Shown here in pieces: positions 34,443 through 43,028 of a stretch of DNA of 64,000 bases. How positions within the stretch are numbered: the first letter of the stretch is position 1; each line of letters starts with the position of its first letter. The notes beneath the pieces are model-generated. The model searched no databases and was not told the DNA's origin. It was given only the letters and a program-made list of their open reading frames with translations. The DNA comes from CAIKMD01 sp036501365 (GTDB taxonomy: Bacteria; Pseudomonadota; Alphaproteobacteria; ATCC43930; CGMCC-115725): assembly GCA_036501365.1 (NCBI GenBank), contig DASYAL010000099.1, forward strand, positions 1 to 64,000. The letters are read 5' to 3'. The position numbers and the translations under genes were made by a program.

Positions 34443-36380
34443 TCAGCGCGGCTCGACGACGGTGTCGATCAGCGCCGGCTGGCCTTTCTTCACTACGGCG
34501 ATCGCGCGCTTGAAGGCGGGCGCGAGATCCTTCGGATCGGTGATCGGCCCTTCGCCGTAGATGCCCATGCCCTTCGCTACCATCGCGTAGTCGATATTGG
34601 GATCGGTGATCGTGGTGCCGATATGCGCGTTCTCGACGCCGCGGCCGTGGCGGTTCGCCATTGCCTGCAGATACATGTATTCCTGATGCCAGGCGCGGTT
34701 GTTGTGCATGACATAGAGCATCGGGATCTGGTGATGCGCCGCGGTCCAGAGCGTGCCGGGGCAGAACATCAGATCGCCATCGCCCTGAATCGCGACGGTA
34801 AGCCGCCCATGCTTTTTATTGGCGAGCGCCGCGCCCAAGGAAGCCGGCGCGTTGTAGCCGATGCCGGCGCCGCCCGAGCTGCCGTTCCAGCGATGCGTCT
34901 TGTCGAAATTCCACAGCCGCCGCGGCCAGCTCACATTGATGCCGTTGCCGACCAGCGACCAATCCTCGTCTTTGATCTGGTCGTACAGCTCGGCGCAGAG
35001 CCGCGCCAAGGTGATCGGGCTCGCATCCCAGCCGATGGTCGCGTCGGACTTGGTTTGCGCGACCATCGCGTTGTAGGCAGCTTCGAGCTTCTTGCCGCGC
35101 GCCTCATAGGCGTTCTTGCGGTCGGTATCGACGCGGCGCTTCACCTCCTCGATCAGCGCCGGCAGCGTTTCCTCGCCGTCGGCGGCGATGGCGAGATCGA
35201 CGTCCTCGTAGCGCTGGAATTCCTGATAATTCGCCTTGGTGTAGAGATCGCGCACGCCGAGGCTGATCAGCCGCGCGTTCTGCTTGGTGATCGGCCGCGT
35301 GCGGCGCTCGATGCGGTCGCTGAACGCATGGACCGCGCCGTAATAGTCGTTGAGCTCAATGCCGAGCACGACATCGGCCGAAGCGATGACGGCGCCGCGC
35401 CGGCCGGTATGGCAGAGCGGATGGCGGGTCGGAAAGTTCGAGCGGCCGGCGAGGTCGACGACCGGGCATTGCAGCGCCTCGGCCAGCTCGGTCAATCGCG
35501 CCATCCCGGCAGGCGTGCGCGCCATGCGATCGACGACGATCACCGGGCTCTCGGCCTTGACGAGATGGTCGGCGGTATCCGCCACCGCGCCCGAATCGCC
35601 TTGCGGCATCGCCACCGGCGCAAGCTTCGGGATGCGCAGCGCGTCGCGGTTGGGGATGGGATTTTCCTGCAGCTCGCCATCAAGCGACAGCAGCACCGGG
35701 GCCATCGGCGGCGTCACCGCGATCTTGTAAGCGCGCACCATCGATTCGGCGAAATGCTGCAGCGAGGCCGGCTGATCGTCCCATTTGACGAAGTCGCGCA
35801 CGATCGCGCCGGGATCGATCGCGGCATGCGCCCATTCGACGCCGGGTCCGCGCTTGTTTGCGTCGACGATGTTGCCGATCATCACGATCATCGGCGCGCG
35901 GTCGCAGAAGGCGTTGTAGAGCGCCATCGAGGCGTGCTGCAGCCCGACCGTGCCGTGGCACAGAACCGGTAGCGGCGAGCCTTCCATCTTGGCGTAGCCA
36001 TGCGCCATCGCCGCGGCGATCTCTTCATGTACGCCGGTGATCATCTCTGGCTTGGTGTTGCCGCCATGATTGACCAACGCCTCGTGCAAGCCGCGATAGC
36101 TCGAGGCCGGCGTCATGGTGACGTATTCGAAATTAAGCGTCTTCATGACGTCGACCATGAAGTCGCCGCCGCTCGAGGATTGTTGGATCGGATCGTCGGA
36201 CGGCGGCATCGTCTCCGCGACCAGGTCCGGCAACCGCGCGGAAGGCGGGCGCGGCGGCGGCGAGGCCGTTGGCAAGGCTACGGCCGGCGCGACGGGGGCA
36301 ATCGCCGCGGCGCCCGCGATACCCGCGCCTTTAAGGAAATTACGCCGCCCGATACCCGACGAACGGTTGCGCTTCACCAT
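34443..36380 (-). CDS. Tat-exported thiamine diphosphate-dependent enzyme (acetolactate synthase/benzoylformate decarboxylase fold)
   Basis: A 645-residue protein. The N-terminus has a textbook twin-arginine signal, IGRRNFLKGAGIAGAAAIAP (residues 10-29), followed by a Pro-rich linker. The three ThDP-enzyme domains follow: Pyr domain with the activating Glu in GVHEEIAAAMAHGYAKM (about 119-120), a central domain (ESPVIVVDRMA), and the PP domain with GDG at 533-535 and NN 26 residues later (VMHNN) for Mg and diphosphate. The ATG at 36380 follows GGGGAGGG. Almost all relatives are cytoplasmic; this one should work in the periplasm, loaded with cofactor before export. It heads an operon with a cytochrome c, an FAH-family protein and a LIV transporter, suggesting oxidative or simple decarboxylation of a 2-oxo acid. 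Confidence 0.87.
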   Translation of the reverse strand: MVKRNRSSGIGRRNFLKGAGIAGAAAIAPVAPAVALPTASPPPRPPSARLPDLVAETMPPSDDPIQQSSSGGDFMVDVMKTLNFEYVTMTPASSYRGLHEALVNHGGNTKPEMITGVHEEIAAAMAHGYAKMEGSPLPVLCHGTVGLQHASMALYNAFCDRAPMIVMIGNIVDANKRGPGVEWAHAAIDPGAIVRDFVKWDDQPASLQHFAESMVRAYKIAVTPPMAPVLLSLDGELQENPIPNRDALRIPKLAPVAMPQGDSGAVADTADHLVKAESPVIVVDRMARTPAGMARLTELAEALQCPVVDLAGRSNFPTRHPLCHTGRRGAVIASADVVLGIELNDYYGAVHAFSDRIERRTRPITKQNARLISLGVRDLYTKANYQEFQRYEDVDLAIAADGEETLPALIEEVKRRVDTDRKNAYEARGKKLEAAYNAMVAQTKSDATIGWDASPITLARLCAELYDQIKDEDWSLVGNGINVSWPRRLWNFDKTHRWNGSSGGAGIGYNAPASLGAALANKKHGRLTVAIQGDGDLMFCPGTLWTAAHHQIPMLYVMHNNRAWHQEYMYLQAMANRHGRGVENAHIGTTITDPNIDYAMVAKGMGIYGEGPITDPKDLAPAFKRAIAVVKKGQPALIDTVVEPR

Positions 36381-36501
36381 GCGTCCCTCCCCTTGCTGCC
36401 GCACCGAAACCGGCCGCGGATCGCGCTCTTATTGCGCGAAGTCTCCCGCCGCGCGGCGAGCAAGTCAAGGAAGCCGGCTAACCGAGCGAAAGGCTTTGGG
36501 A

Positions 36502-37290
36502 TCAGAAGACGAGGCGGCCGCCGACGATCGCCAGCACCGCGGCAAGGGTGTAACGCAAGGCAGCATCGGGCACACGCACCGCCGCGTAGCTGCCGACGAC
36601 GATGCCGGGTATCGAGCCGACCAGCAGCGAGCCGAGGATATGGGTGTCGATCGACCCCATCATCCAATGCCCGAGGCCGGCAGCAAGGGTCAGCGGCACG
36701 GCGTGGGCAATGTCGGAGCCGACGATGCGCGCCGTCGGCAAGCGGGGATAGAGCAGGATCAGCGCAGTGACGCCGATGGCGCCGGCGCCGACCGACGAGA
36801 TCGAGACGAGGACGCCGAGGATGGCGCCGGTGATGACAGTGAGCAGCGCGGTGCGGCGCGGGCTGAGCTCGCCGACGCGGCGGCTGTAATAGGCGACGAG
36901 CCTCGTCCGGAAGACGAGCGCGACTGCGGTTGCGAGCAGTGCGAGGCTCAGGATGAAGGTGATGAAATGCTCCGCCGGCCCGCCGGTGAGATCGACATTC
37001 GAGAGGATAAACAGCGTCACCACCGTCATCGGCACGCTGCCGGCGGCAAGGCGGCCGACGACACGCCAATCGATGCTACCGGTGAAGCCGTGGACTACGG
37101 TGCCGCAGGTCTTGGTCGCCGCCGCATAGAGCAGGTCGGTGCCGACCGCCGTCGCCGGATGGATGCCGAAGAGCAGAATCAGCACCGGCGTCATCAGCGA
37201 GCCGCCCCCGACTCCCGTCATGCCGACGAGCAGCCCGACACCGAAGCCGGATATCGCGTAGAGCCAGTCGATCGCGTGGAAAAGGTTCAT
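36502..37290 (-). CDS. TauE/SafE family anion (sulfite/sulfonate) exporter
   Basis: A 262-residue membrane protein with about eight helices. The duplicated family motif is seen as GVGLLVGMTGVGGGSLMTPVLILLFGIHP in the first half and GAILGVLVSISSVGAGAIGVTALILLYPRLPT in the second. Start chosen at the ATG at 37290 with GGGAG close upstream. It lies 68 bases after cysN on the same strand. In this setting it probably exports sulfite or takes up sulfate or a sulfonate, preventing sulfite build-up. A 121-base gap with a small hairpin (TCGCGC/GCGCGA, 36421-36439) separates it from the thiamine-diphosphate enzyme gene. Confidence 0.85.
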   Translation of the reverse strand: MNLFHAIDWLYAISGFGVGLLVGMTGVGGGSLMTPVLILLFGIHPATAVGTDLLYAAATKTCGTVVHGFTGSIDWRVVGRLAAGSVPMTVVTLFILSNVDLTGGPAEHFITFILSLALLATAVALVFRTRLVAYYSRRVGELSPRRTALLTVITGAILGVLVSISSVGAGAIGVTALILLYPRLPTARIVGSDIAHAVPLTLAAGLGHWMMGSIDTHILGSLLVGSIPGIVVGSYAAVRVPDAALRYTLAAVLAIVGGRLVF

Positions 37291-37358
37291 CGCATGCTCT
37301 CCCGTCGCCATCGAGGAAGCCGCGGTTTCGTCACCATCATTCCCTCCAGCCAGCCCGC

Positions 37359-38690
37359 TTACAAGCCGGCATCGAAGCCCGCGGCTGCCGGCGTCGGCAC
37401 CGCGTCCTCGCGCGGTGCGATCATGCCTGCGGCGACGGTCGCATTGGTGTCGGCATCGATGAGGATGAACGCACCCGTCGCGCGGTTCTCGTCATAAGCA
37501 TCGAAAGCCAAGGGCGAGGCCAGGGCGATGCTCACCTTGGCGATGTCGTTGCATTTGAGGGTCTCGGGCGCCGGCTCGGACGCGAGCGTCGCGACATCAA
37601 GGCGGTGGACGATCTCGGCGATCCGCGCCGCGACCGTGCGCGTGCCGCATTTGACGAGATAGCGTGCCGCCGGCGTGAAGGTCTCGTCGGCGAACCAGCA
37701 GACGGTTGCGGCGAATTGCCGATCGACGCGCGCCGGCAGCAGCGGCGCCGAGAAGAGATCGCCGCGGCCGATATCGATCTCATCGTCAACCTCGAGCGCG
37801 ATCGATTTGCCGGCTTCGGCATGATCGAGCGCACCCTCGAAGGTCGAGATCGCGCGCACGCGCGTGGTGCGGCCGCCAGGTAGGATCGCGATCTCGTCGC
37901 CGCGTCGCACGCGGCCGGATTCGACGCGGCCAAGATATTGCCGGATCTGGCCGCCGCCCGGTGCCGCCAGGCGCTGCACGAGCTGCACCGGGAAGCGGAA
38001 CGGGGAGTGATGGGTGAGGATCGCCGGTGGCAGGGTCTCGAGCAGCGCGAGCAGCGGCTTGCCCTCGTACCATGGCATGCGCGCGCTGCCATGAACGACG
38101 TTGTCGCCGAATTTTGCCGAGATGGGCACGAGGTAGAAGCGCTCGGCGCCGATCGCGCGGGTGAATTCCTCGACCGAGCGCGCGATCGCGGCGTAGGCCT
38201 TCTGATCGAACGCGACCAGGTCCATCTTGTTCACGGCGATGACGAGATGGGCGACGCCGAGGAGATGGCTGAGGTAGAGGTGGCGGCGCGTCTGCAGCGT
38301 CATGCCGCGGCGCGCGTCGATGAGGATCACCGCGGCATCGGCGGTCGAGGCGCCGGTCACCATGTTGCGCGTGTATTGCTCGTGGCCGGGCGTGTCGGCG
38401 ATGATGAATTTGCGCTGCGGCGTCGCGAAATAGCTGTAGGCGACGTCGATGGTGATGCCCTGCTCGCGCTCGATCGTCAGCCCGTCCATCAGCAACGAGA
38501 GGTCGATCTCGGTCTCGCCCTTGCGCCGCGCCGCGCGCTCCAGCGCCTCGATGCGATCGCTGGTCACGGAATTCGAATCGTAAAGCATGCGGCCGATGAG
38601 CGAGCTCTTGCCGTCGTCGACGCTGCCAGCGGTGCTGAAGCGCAGCACGCCGATATCGGCTTCGGCGGTTTTCGCCGTGAGCGCCGCCAT
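37359..38690 (-). CDS. cysN: Sulfate adenylyltransferase subunit 1 (GTPase subunit)
   Basis: A 443-residue elongation-factor-like GTPase. G motifs are GSVDDGKSS (G1), DTPGHEQYTRNM (G3) and NKMDL (G4), followed by two beta-barrel domains. It drives ATP sulfurylase by GTP hydrolysis with CysD, turning sulfate into APS. It ends without an APS-kinase (CysC) domain, unlike many NodQ-type fusions. That agrees with a CysH that should use APS directly. Its ATG overlaps the cysD stop by one base (TGATG). Confidence 0.94.
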   Translation of the reverse strand: MAALTAKTAEADIGVLRFSTAGSVDDGKSSLIGRMLYDSNSVTSDRIEALERAARRKGETEIDLSLLMDGLTIEREQGITIDVAYSYFATPQRKFIIADTPGHEQYTRNMVTGASTADAAVILIDARRGMTLQTRRHLYLSHLLGVAHLVIAVNKMDLVAFDQKAYAAIARSVEEFTRAIGAERFYLVPISAKFGDNVVHGSARMPWYEGKPLLALLETLPPAILTHHSPFRFPVQLVQRLAAPGGGQIRQYLGRVESGRVRRGDEIAILPGGRTTRVRAISTFEGALDHAEAGKSIALEVDDEIDIGRGDLFSAPLLPARVDRQFAATVCWFADETFTPAARYLVKCGTRTVAARIAEIVHRLDVATLASEPAPETLKCNDIAKVSIALASPLAFDAYDENRATGAFILIDADTNATVAAGMIAPREDAVPTPAAAGFDAGL

Positions 38691-39646
38691 CAGAAATACC
38701 CCACCCGCTTGCGCTCTTCCATCGACGCGTCCGAGGTCTGATCGTCGAGCCGGGTCGCGCCGCGCTCGCTCAAGGAGGCGTTGAGGGTCTCGGCGACGAT
38801 CTGCTCGACCGTCGCGGCATTCGATTCGACCGGGAGCGTGCAGGAGATATCGCCGACCGTGCGGAAGCGCACGATGCGTGTCTCGATCGCGTCGTCATCG
38901 TTGAGCGGCACGAGATCGGAGACCGGCAGCAGGATATTACCGCGCACCGCGACCGGCCGCTCATGCGCGTAATAGAGGCTCGGCAACGCCAGGCGCTCGC
39001 GCTCGATGTAGCGCCAGACGTCGAGCTCGGTCCAATTGCTCAAGGGGAAGACGCGCATATGCTCGCCGCGATCAAGCCGGCCGTTATAGAGGCTCCACAG
39101 CTCCGGCCGCTGATAGCGCGGATCCCATTGGCCGAAGGAATTGCGGAAAGAGAAGATGCGCTCCTTGGCGCGCGCCTTTTCCTCGTCGCGCCGCGCGCCG
39201 CCGATGCAGGCATCGAAGCCGAACTCGGCAATGGCATCGAGCAAGGTGACGGTCTGGAGCGCGTTGCGGCTCTGGCTGGCGCTCTTGAGGCGGACGCGGC
39301 CGCTATCGATCGAATCCTGCACCGTGCGCACGATCAACCGCTCGCCGAGCTCTTGGGCGATGCGGTCGCGGAACTCGATCACCTCGGGGAAATTCTGCCC
39401 GGTATCGACATGGAGCAGCGGGAAAGGGAACTTGCCCGGCCGAAACGCTTTTTCGGCAAGACGCAGCATCACTGTCGAATCCTTGCCGCCCGAGAACAAG
39501 AGGACGGGATTGCTGAACTCCGCCGCCGCCTCGCGCAGGATGAAGATCGCCTCGCTCTCGAGATGCTCGAGCTGGCGCGCCGCCGACGGTGCGGGCGCGC
39601 CGCTACTCGGCGCGGGGGGCAGAGGCGGGATATCCGTACTATCCAT
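38690..39646 (-). CDS. cysD: Sulfate adenylyltransferase subunit 2
   Basis: A 318-residue PP-loop ATPase with SGGKDSTVML (P-loop), LLHVDTGQNFPEVIEFRD, and GGARRDEEKARAKERIFSFR, all hallmarks of CysD. The C-terminus RATRLDDQTSDASMEERKRVGYF-like end is standard. Start taken at the ATG at 39646, eight bases inside cysH; a Met 14 codons upstream would overlap cysH by 50 bases. The first 30 residues are Pro/Ser/Ala-rich and not conserved in the family. It forms ATP sulfurylase with CysN. Confidence 0.93.
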   Translation of the reverse strand: MDSTDIPPLPPAPSSGAPAPSAARQLEHLESEAIFILREAAAEFSNPVLLFSGGKDSTVMLRLAEKAFRPGKFPFPLLHVDTGQNFPEVIEFRDRIAQELGERLIVRTVQDSIDSGRVRLKSASQSRNALQTVTLLDAIAEFGFDACIGGARRDEEKARAKERIFSFRNSFGQWDPRYQRPELWSLYNGRLDRGEHMRVFPLSNWTELDVWRYIERERLALPSLYYAHERPVAVRGNILLPVSDLVPLNDDDAIETRIVRFRTVGDISCTLPVESNAATVEQIVAETLNASLSERGATRLDDQTSDASMEERKRVGYF

Positions 39647-40334
39647 GTGCTTTGTCGCGTTGCTGATGCGGATGGAGCCCGCATTCATTGAACTCGGGGT
39701 TTTCCCACCACCAGCGACCGGCGCGGATATCCTCGCCGGGCTTGATCGCGCGCGTGCAGGGCGCGCAACCGATGCTCGGATAACCTTGCGCGTGGAGCGC
39801 GTTCACCGGCACGTCATGGGCGCGCAGGTAATCCCACACGTCTTCCTCCGACCACTCGGCCAGCGGATTGAATTTCGCGAGCTGATGCTCGGCATCCCAT
39901 TCCTTCGCCGCGATCGTACTGCGTCCCATCGACTGGGCCCGGCGCAAGCCGGTGATCCAGGATTTCTTGCCGGCAAGCGCGCGCTGCAAGGGCTTCACCT
40001 TCCGCAGATGGCAGCATTCCTGACGCAGGGCCACGCTGTCATAGAAGCCGTTCGGACCGTGCGCTGCAATATAGCGCTCGATATCGCCGCTTTCCGGAGC
40101 GAAGACCGCGATCGGAATGCCGTAACGCGCCCGCGCGAGCTGCAGCAGATCGTAAGTCTCTTGCGGCAGCCGCCCGGTATCCAGAGTGAAGACGCCGATC
40201 GGCAGGCGCAGCGCCGCGATAAGATCGAGCAGCACCATATCTTCCGCGCCGAAGCTCGAGGCCAGCACCGCCGGCGCATAAGCTTCGGCCGCTTCGTGCA
40301 GAAGCGCCGTGGTCCGATCCAAACCGTCAGTCAT
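39639..40334 (-). CDS. cysH: Assimilatory adenylyl-sulfate (APS) reductase
   Basis: A 231-residue thioredoxin-dependent reductase. It keeps Cys107-Cys108 (ECCHLRK) and Cys190-x-x-Cys193 (GCAPC), the four ligands of a [4Fe-4S] cluster, and the catalytic Cys218 in ECGLH. Enzymes with this cluster normally reduce APS rather than PAPS. The lack of a CysC kinase here fits. It is the first gene of the cysH-cysD-cysN-tauE run. An AT-rich promoter with a good -10/-35 pair lies just upstream. No sulfite reductase gene is in the window. Confidence 0.92.
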   Translation of the reverse strand: MTDGLDRTTALLHEAAEAYAPAVLASSFGAEDMVLLDLIAALRLPIGVFTLDTGRLPQETYDLLQLARARYGIPIAVFAPESGDIERYIAAHGPNGFYDSVALRQECCHLRKVKPLQRALAGKKSWITGLRRAQSMGRSTIAAKEWDAEHQLAKFNPLAEWSEEDVWDYLRAHDVPVNALHAQGYPSIGCAPCTRAIKPGEDIRAGRWWWENPEFNECGLHPHQQRDKAHG

Positions 40335-40365
40335 CGAGAATAATTCACACTAGATAACTGTATAT

Positions 40366-40394
40366 AGTATAGATGATGGCGGGTTGCTATGTAA
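40366..40394 (-). promoter_or_regulatory. Promoter of the cysH operon
   Basis: On the minus strand TTACAT (40389-40394) and TATACT (40366-40371) are 17 bases apart, about 30 bases before the cysH ATG. The surrounding 100 bases are strikingly AT-rich for this genome. Judged by eye. Confidence 0.55.
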
Positions 40395-40409
40395 ATAGAA
40401 AACTAAACA

Positions 40410-40422
40410 ACAATTATATTGT
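40410..40422. promoter_or_regulatory. Inverted repeat ACAAT-N3-ATTGT, candidate activator site
   Basis: A perfect five-base inverted repeat with a three-base spacer lies 15 bases upstream of the cysH -35 box. That is where a LysR-type activator such as CysB usually binds. The factor is not identified here, and the VOC gene at 40479 could also be controlled from it. Confidence 0.4.
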
Positions 40423-40478
40423 GTATTTATGCTTTCCCCCGTAAGCCGCTCTAGGATGCTCGCAAGGGAGCGTTAACC

Positions 40479-40919
40479 ATGGATGAACAGAAACAAGTTG
40501 TGATCGACCGCGTCGATCACATCGGCATTCGGGTGCGCGATTTCGAGCGGGCGATGGCGTTCTATCGCGTGCTCGGCTTCGAGCTTCGTCACCGGGTCGA
40601 CTTCGACGCCGTCGCGATCATCCGCAACGACCGCGGCGTCGAGATCAATCTCATCCTCAACGCCAAAGAAGACGAGCCGAACATCCTGATGGATGTACCG
40701 GTGAAGCATGCGGGCTATACCCATGTCGCGCTGCGTGTCGCCTCGGTGAAGGCGACGATCGACACACTGAAGACGAACGGCATCACGATCACGCAGGGGC
40801 CGGTATCGTTCGGCGAGGATGGCGGCGTCTCGATCTTCGTGCGCGATCCCGACCGTAACGTCATCGAGCTGCGCGGCGCCAAGGAAGAAATTCCTGGCAT
40901 CACCCAATACGTGCCTTAG
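40479..40919 (+). CDS. VOC superfamily protein, lactoylglutathione lyase-like
   Basis: A 146-residue single VOC protein. It opens with VDHIGIRVRDFERAMAFYRVLGFEL (first metal His), has YTHVALRVASVKATIDTL (second His) and closes with IFVRDPDRNVIELRG (Glu). The arrangement of two His and one Glu fits glyoxalase I-like, fosfomycin-resistance-like or dioxygenase members. GGGAG precedes the ATG. It diverges from cysH across the AT-rich region, which may mean shared control by sulfur or thiol status. Confidence 0.8.
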   Translation: MDEQKQVVIDRVDHIGIRVRDFERAMAFYRVLGFELRHRVDFDAVAIIRNDRGVEINLILNAKEDEPNILMDVPVKHAGYTHVALRVASVKATIDTLKTNGITITQGPVSFGEDGGVSIFVRDPDRNVIELRGAKEEIPGITQYVP

Positions 40920-40936
40920 CTCCCGCGCATCGGATC

Positions 40937-42946
40937 ATGGGGGAAGCGAAAGAACATTTGGGCGCGGCGCGAAGAGGCGTGCTGTGCGGGCTGTTGCTGC
41001 TCGCCCTCTCGACCGCGGCGGCAGCGCAATCGCCGGCCCCGTCACCGCCGGCATCCTCGCCGCAAAACGCATTCGATCCGCGCGCCACTTTCGCGCCGCT
41101 CGTTATGCCCGACCCGGTCAATCGCTATCGCTCGGCGAACGGCGCGCCCGGCCCCGATTACTGGCAGAACCGTGCCGATTACGTCATCGCCGCGCGGCTC
41201 GACCCCGCCACCAAGATGCTCGCCGGCACTGTCACCATCGCCTACGCGAACAACAGCCCCGACCCGCTCGATGCGCTGTGGCTGCAGCTCGATCAAAACA
41301 CCTATCGCCGCGATGCGCGATCGAACACCACTGGCGGCCGCACCCATACACAGTTCACCGATGGCGACGTGCTCGACGCAGTCGAAGTCGATAGCGGCGG
41401 CAAGTTCGTTCCTGCGAAATATCTGGTCAGCGATACGCGGATGATGGTGATATTGCCAAGCGCGCTGCGACAGGGCGGTGGACGCATCCGCTTGCGCATC
41501 GCCTATCACTACACCGTGCCGGGCGTGTTCGGCGGGCGCACGCAATGGGTCGATACGCCCGGCGGGACGATCTATGAGATCGCCCAATGGTATCCGCGGA
41601 TGGCGGTCTACGACGACGTGCGCGGCTGGGACCCGCTGCCCTATCTCGGCGGCGAGTTCTATCTCGACTACGGCAGCTTCGATTACGCGGTCACCGTCCC
41701 CGCCGACATGATCGTCGCCGGCTCGGGCGCGCTGATGAATCCGGACGAAGTGCTGACGCCAGCCGAAAAAACGCGTCTCGCCGCAGCGCGCGCCAACGAC
41801 AAGACGGTGATGATACGCACCGCCGCCGACATCGCCGCGACGCTGCCCGCCAGCGGCACCAAAACCTGGCGCTTCCACATGGATCAGACGCGCGACGTGT
41901 CTTTCGCCGCCTCGCGTGCTTTTCTTTGGGACGCGGCGCGGGTCAATCTGCCGGGCGGCAAGACCGCGCTCGCCCAGTCGGTCTATCCGGCGTCGAGTGC
42001 GGGCAATGATGCCTGGGGCCGATCGACCGAGTATCTCAAATTCGCGATCGAAGATTTCTCCCGCCGCTGGTTCCCTTATCCCTGGCCGAACGCGATCAAC
42101 GTCGCCGGCGGCGTGAGCGGAATGGAATATCCCGCGGTCCTGTTCGACAGCATGGCCGACAAGGGCAAGACGCTGTTCTGGATCACCGTCCACGAGATCG
42201 GCCACAGCTATTTTCCGATGATCGTCGGCACCGACGAGCGGCGCTATCAGTGGATGGATGAAGGCCTCAACACCTTCATCGACGTCTTCGAATCCGACGC
42301 TTTCGAGAACGGCGTCTACGGACCGAAGCGCGACCAGGAATTCGCACCCGGCGAAGGCGAGCCCGCCGACCAGATTGCGGCGCTGATCGCCGATTCCAAG
42401 GCGCCGCCGATCATGACGCGCGCGGACTCGATCCTCTTCACCTACAGCCACCCGGTCAGCTATTTCAAAACCGCCTTCGGGCTGATGCTGTTGCGCAACG
42501 ACATCCTCGGCCCCGACCGGTTCGATCCGGCGTTCCGCAAATTCATCCGCGATTGGGCTTACAAGCATCCGCAGCCCTCGGATTTCTTCCGCGCGATGGA
42601 TAGCGCGAGCGGCGAGGATCTCTCGTGGTTCTGGCGCGGCTGGTTCTTCACCAACAGCGCGCTCGACCTCGCGGTCGACGGCGTGACCTATGTCGACGGC
42701 GATCCCACCAAAGGCGCGCAGATCGCCGTCAGCAATCGCGGTCAGCTCGTCCTGCCGGCGACGATGCGCATCGCCTTTAGGGATGGAACGACGAGCGATA
42801 TCGCGCTCCCGGCGGAAAGCTGGATCCAATCCGGCAGCCATAGTTTCTTCGTGGACAGCCACCAGCCCATCGCGCGCGTGGTCATCGATCCCGATCATCA
42901 CCTGCCGCAACGCGACCGTTCCGACGCCACTTGGTCGGCTCGCTGA
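40937..42946 (+). CDS. Exported M1 family metallopeptidase
   Basis: A 669-residue zinc peptidase. Residues 1-30 are a signal peptide ending AAAAQ. The zinc site is complete: HEIGH at 419-423 and Glu442, 18 residues later (HExxH-x18-E). GVSGMEYP stands in for the usual GAMEN exopeptidase motif. The N-terminal beta domain (residues 60-270) and C-terminal domain are as in bacterial leucyl-aminopeptidase-like members. It should cleave peptides in the periplasm. It starts 17 bases after the VOC gene and may be co-transcribed, without an obvious functional link. Confidence 0.88.
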   Translation: MGEAKEHLGAARRGVLCGLLLLALSTAAAAQSPAPSPPASSPQNAFDPRATFAPLVMPDPVNRYRSANGAPGPDYWQNRADYVIAARLDPATKMLAGTVTIAYANNSPDPLDALWLQLDQNTYRRDARSNTTGGRTHTQFTDGDVLDAVEVDSGGKFVPAKYLVSDTRMMVILPSALRQGGGRIRLRIAYHYTVPGVFGGRTQWVDTPGGTIYEIAQWYPRMAVYDDVRGWDPLPYLGGEFYLDYGSFDYAVTVPADMIVAGSGALMNPDEVLTPAEKTRLAAARANDKTVMIRTAADIAATLPASGTKTWRFHMDQTRDVSFAASRAFLWDAARVNLPGGKTALAQSVYPASSAGNDAWGRSTEYLKFAIEDFSRRWFPYPWPNAINVAGGVSGMEYPAVLFDSMADKGKTLFWITVHEIGHSYFPMIVGTDERRYQWMDEGLNTFIDVFESDAFENGVYGPKRDQEFAPGEGEPADQIAALIADSKAPPIMTRADSILFTYSHPVSYFKTAFGLMLLRNDILGPDRFDPAFRKFIRDWAYKHPQPSDFFRAMDSASGEDLSWFWRGWFFTNSALDLAVDGVTYVDGDPTKGAQIAVSNRGQLVLPATMRIAFRDGTTSDIALPAESWIQSGSHSFFVDSHQPIARVVIDPDHHLPQRDRSDATWSAR

Positions 42947-43028
42947 TCGTTGGTACGCTGCGCCGGCGCAAAAAATCGCGCGCTCATCGTCGAAGCCGCG
43001 CGCTTTGTGGGGGAGGAGAGTGACCGCC

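Noticed and set aside
34623..35972. A 449-codon plus-strand open frame opposite the thiamine-diphosphate enzyme
   Set aside because: No family motif; the antisense gene has all ThDP motifs and a ribosome site.
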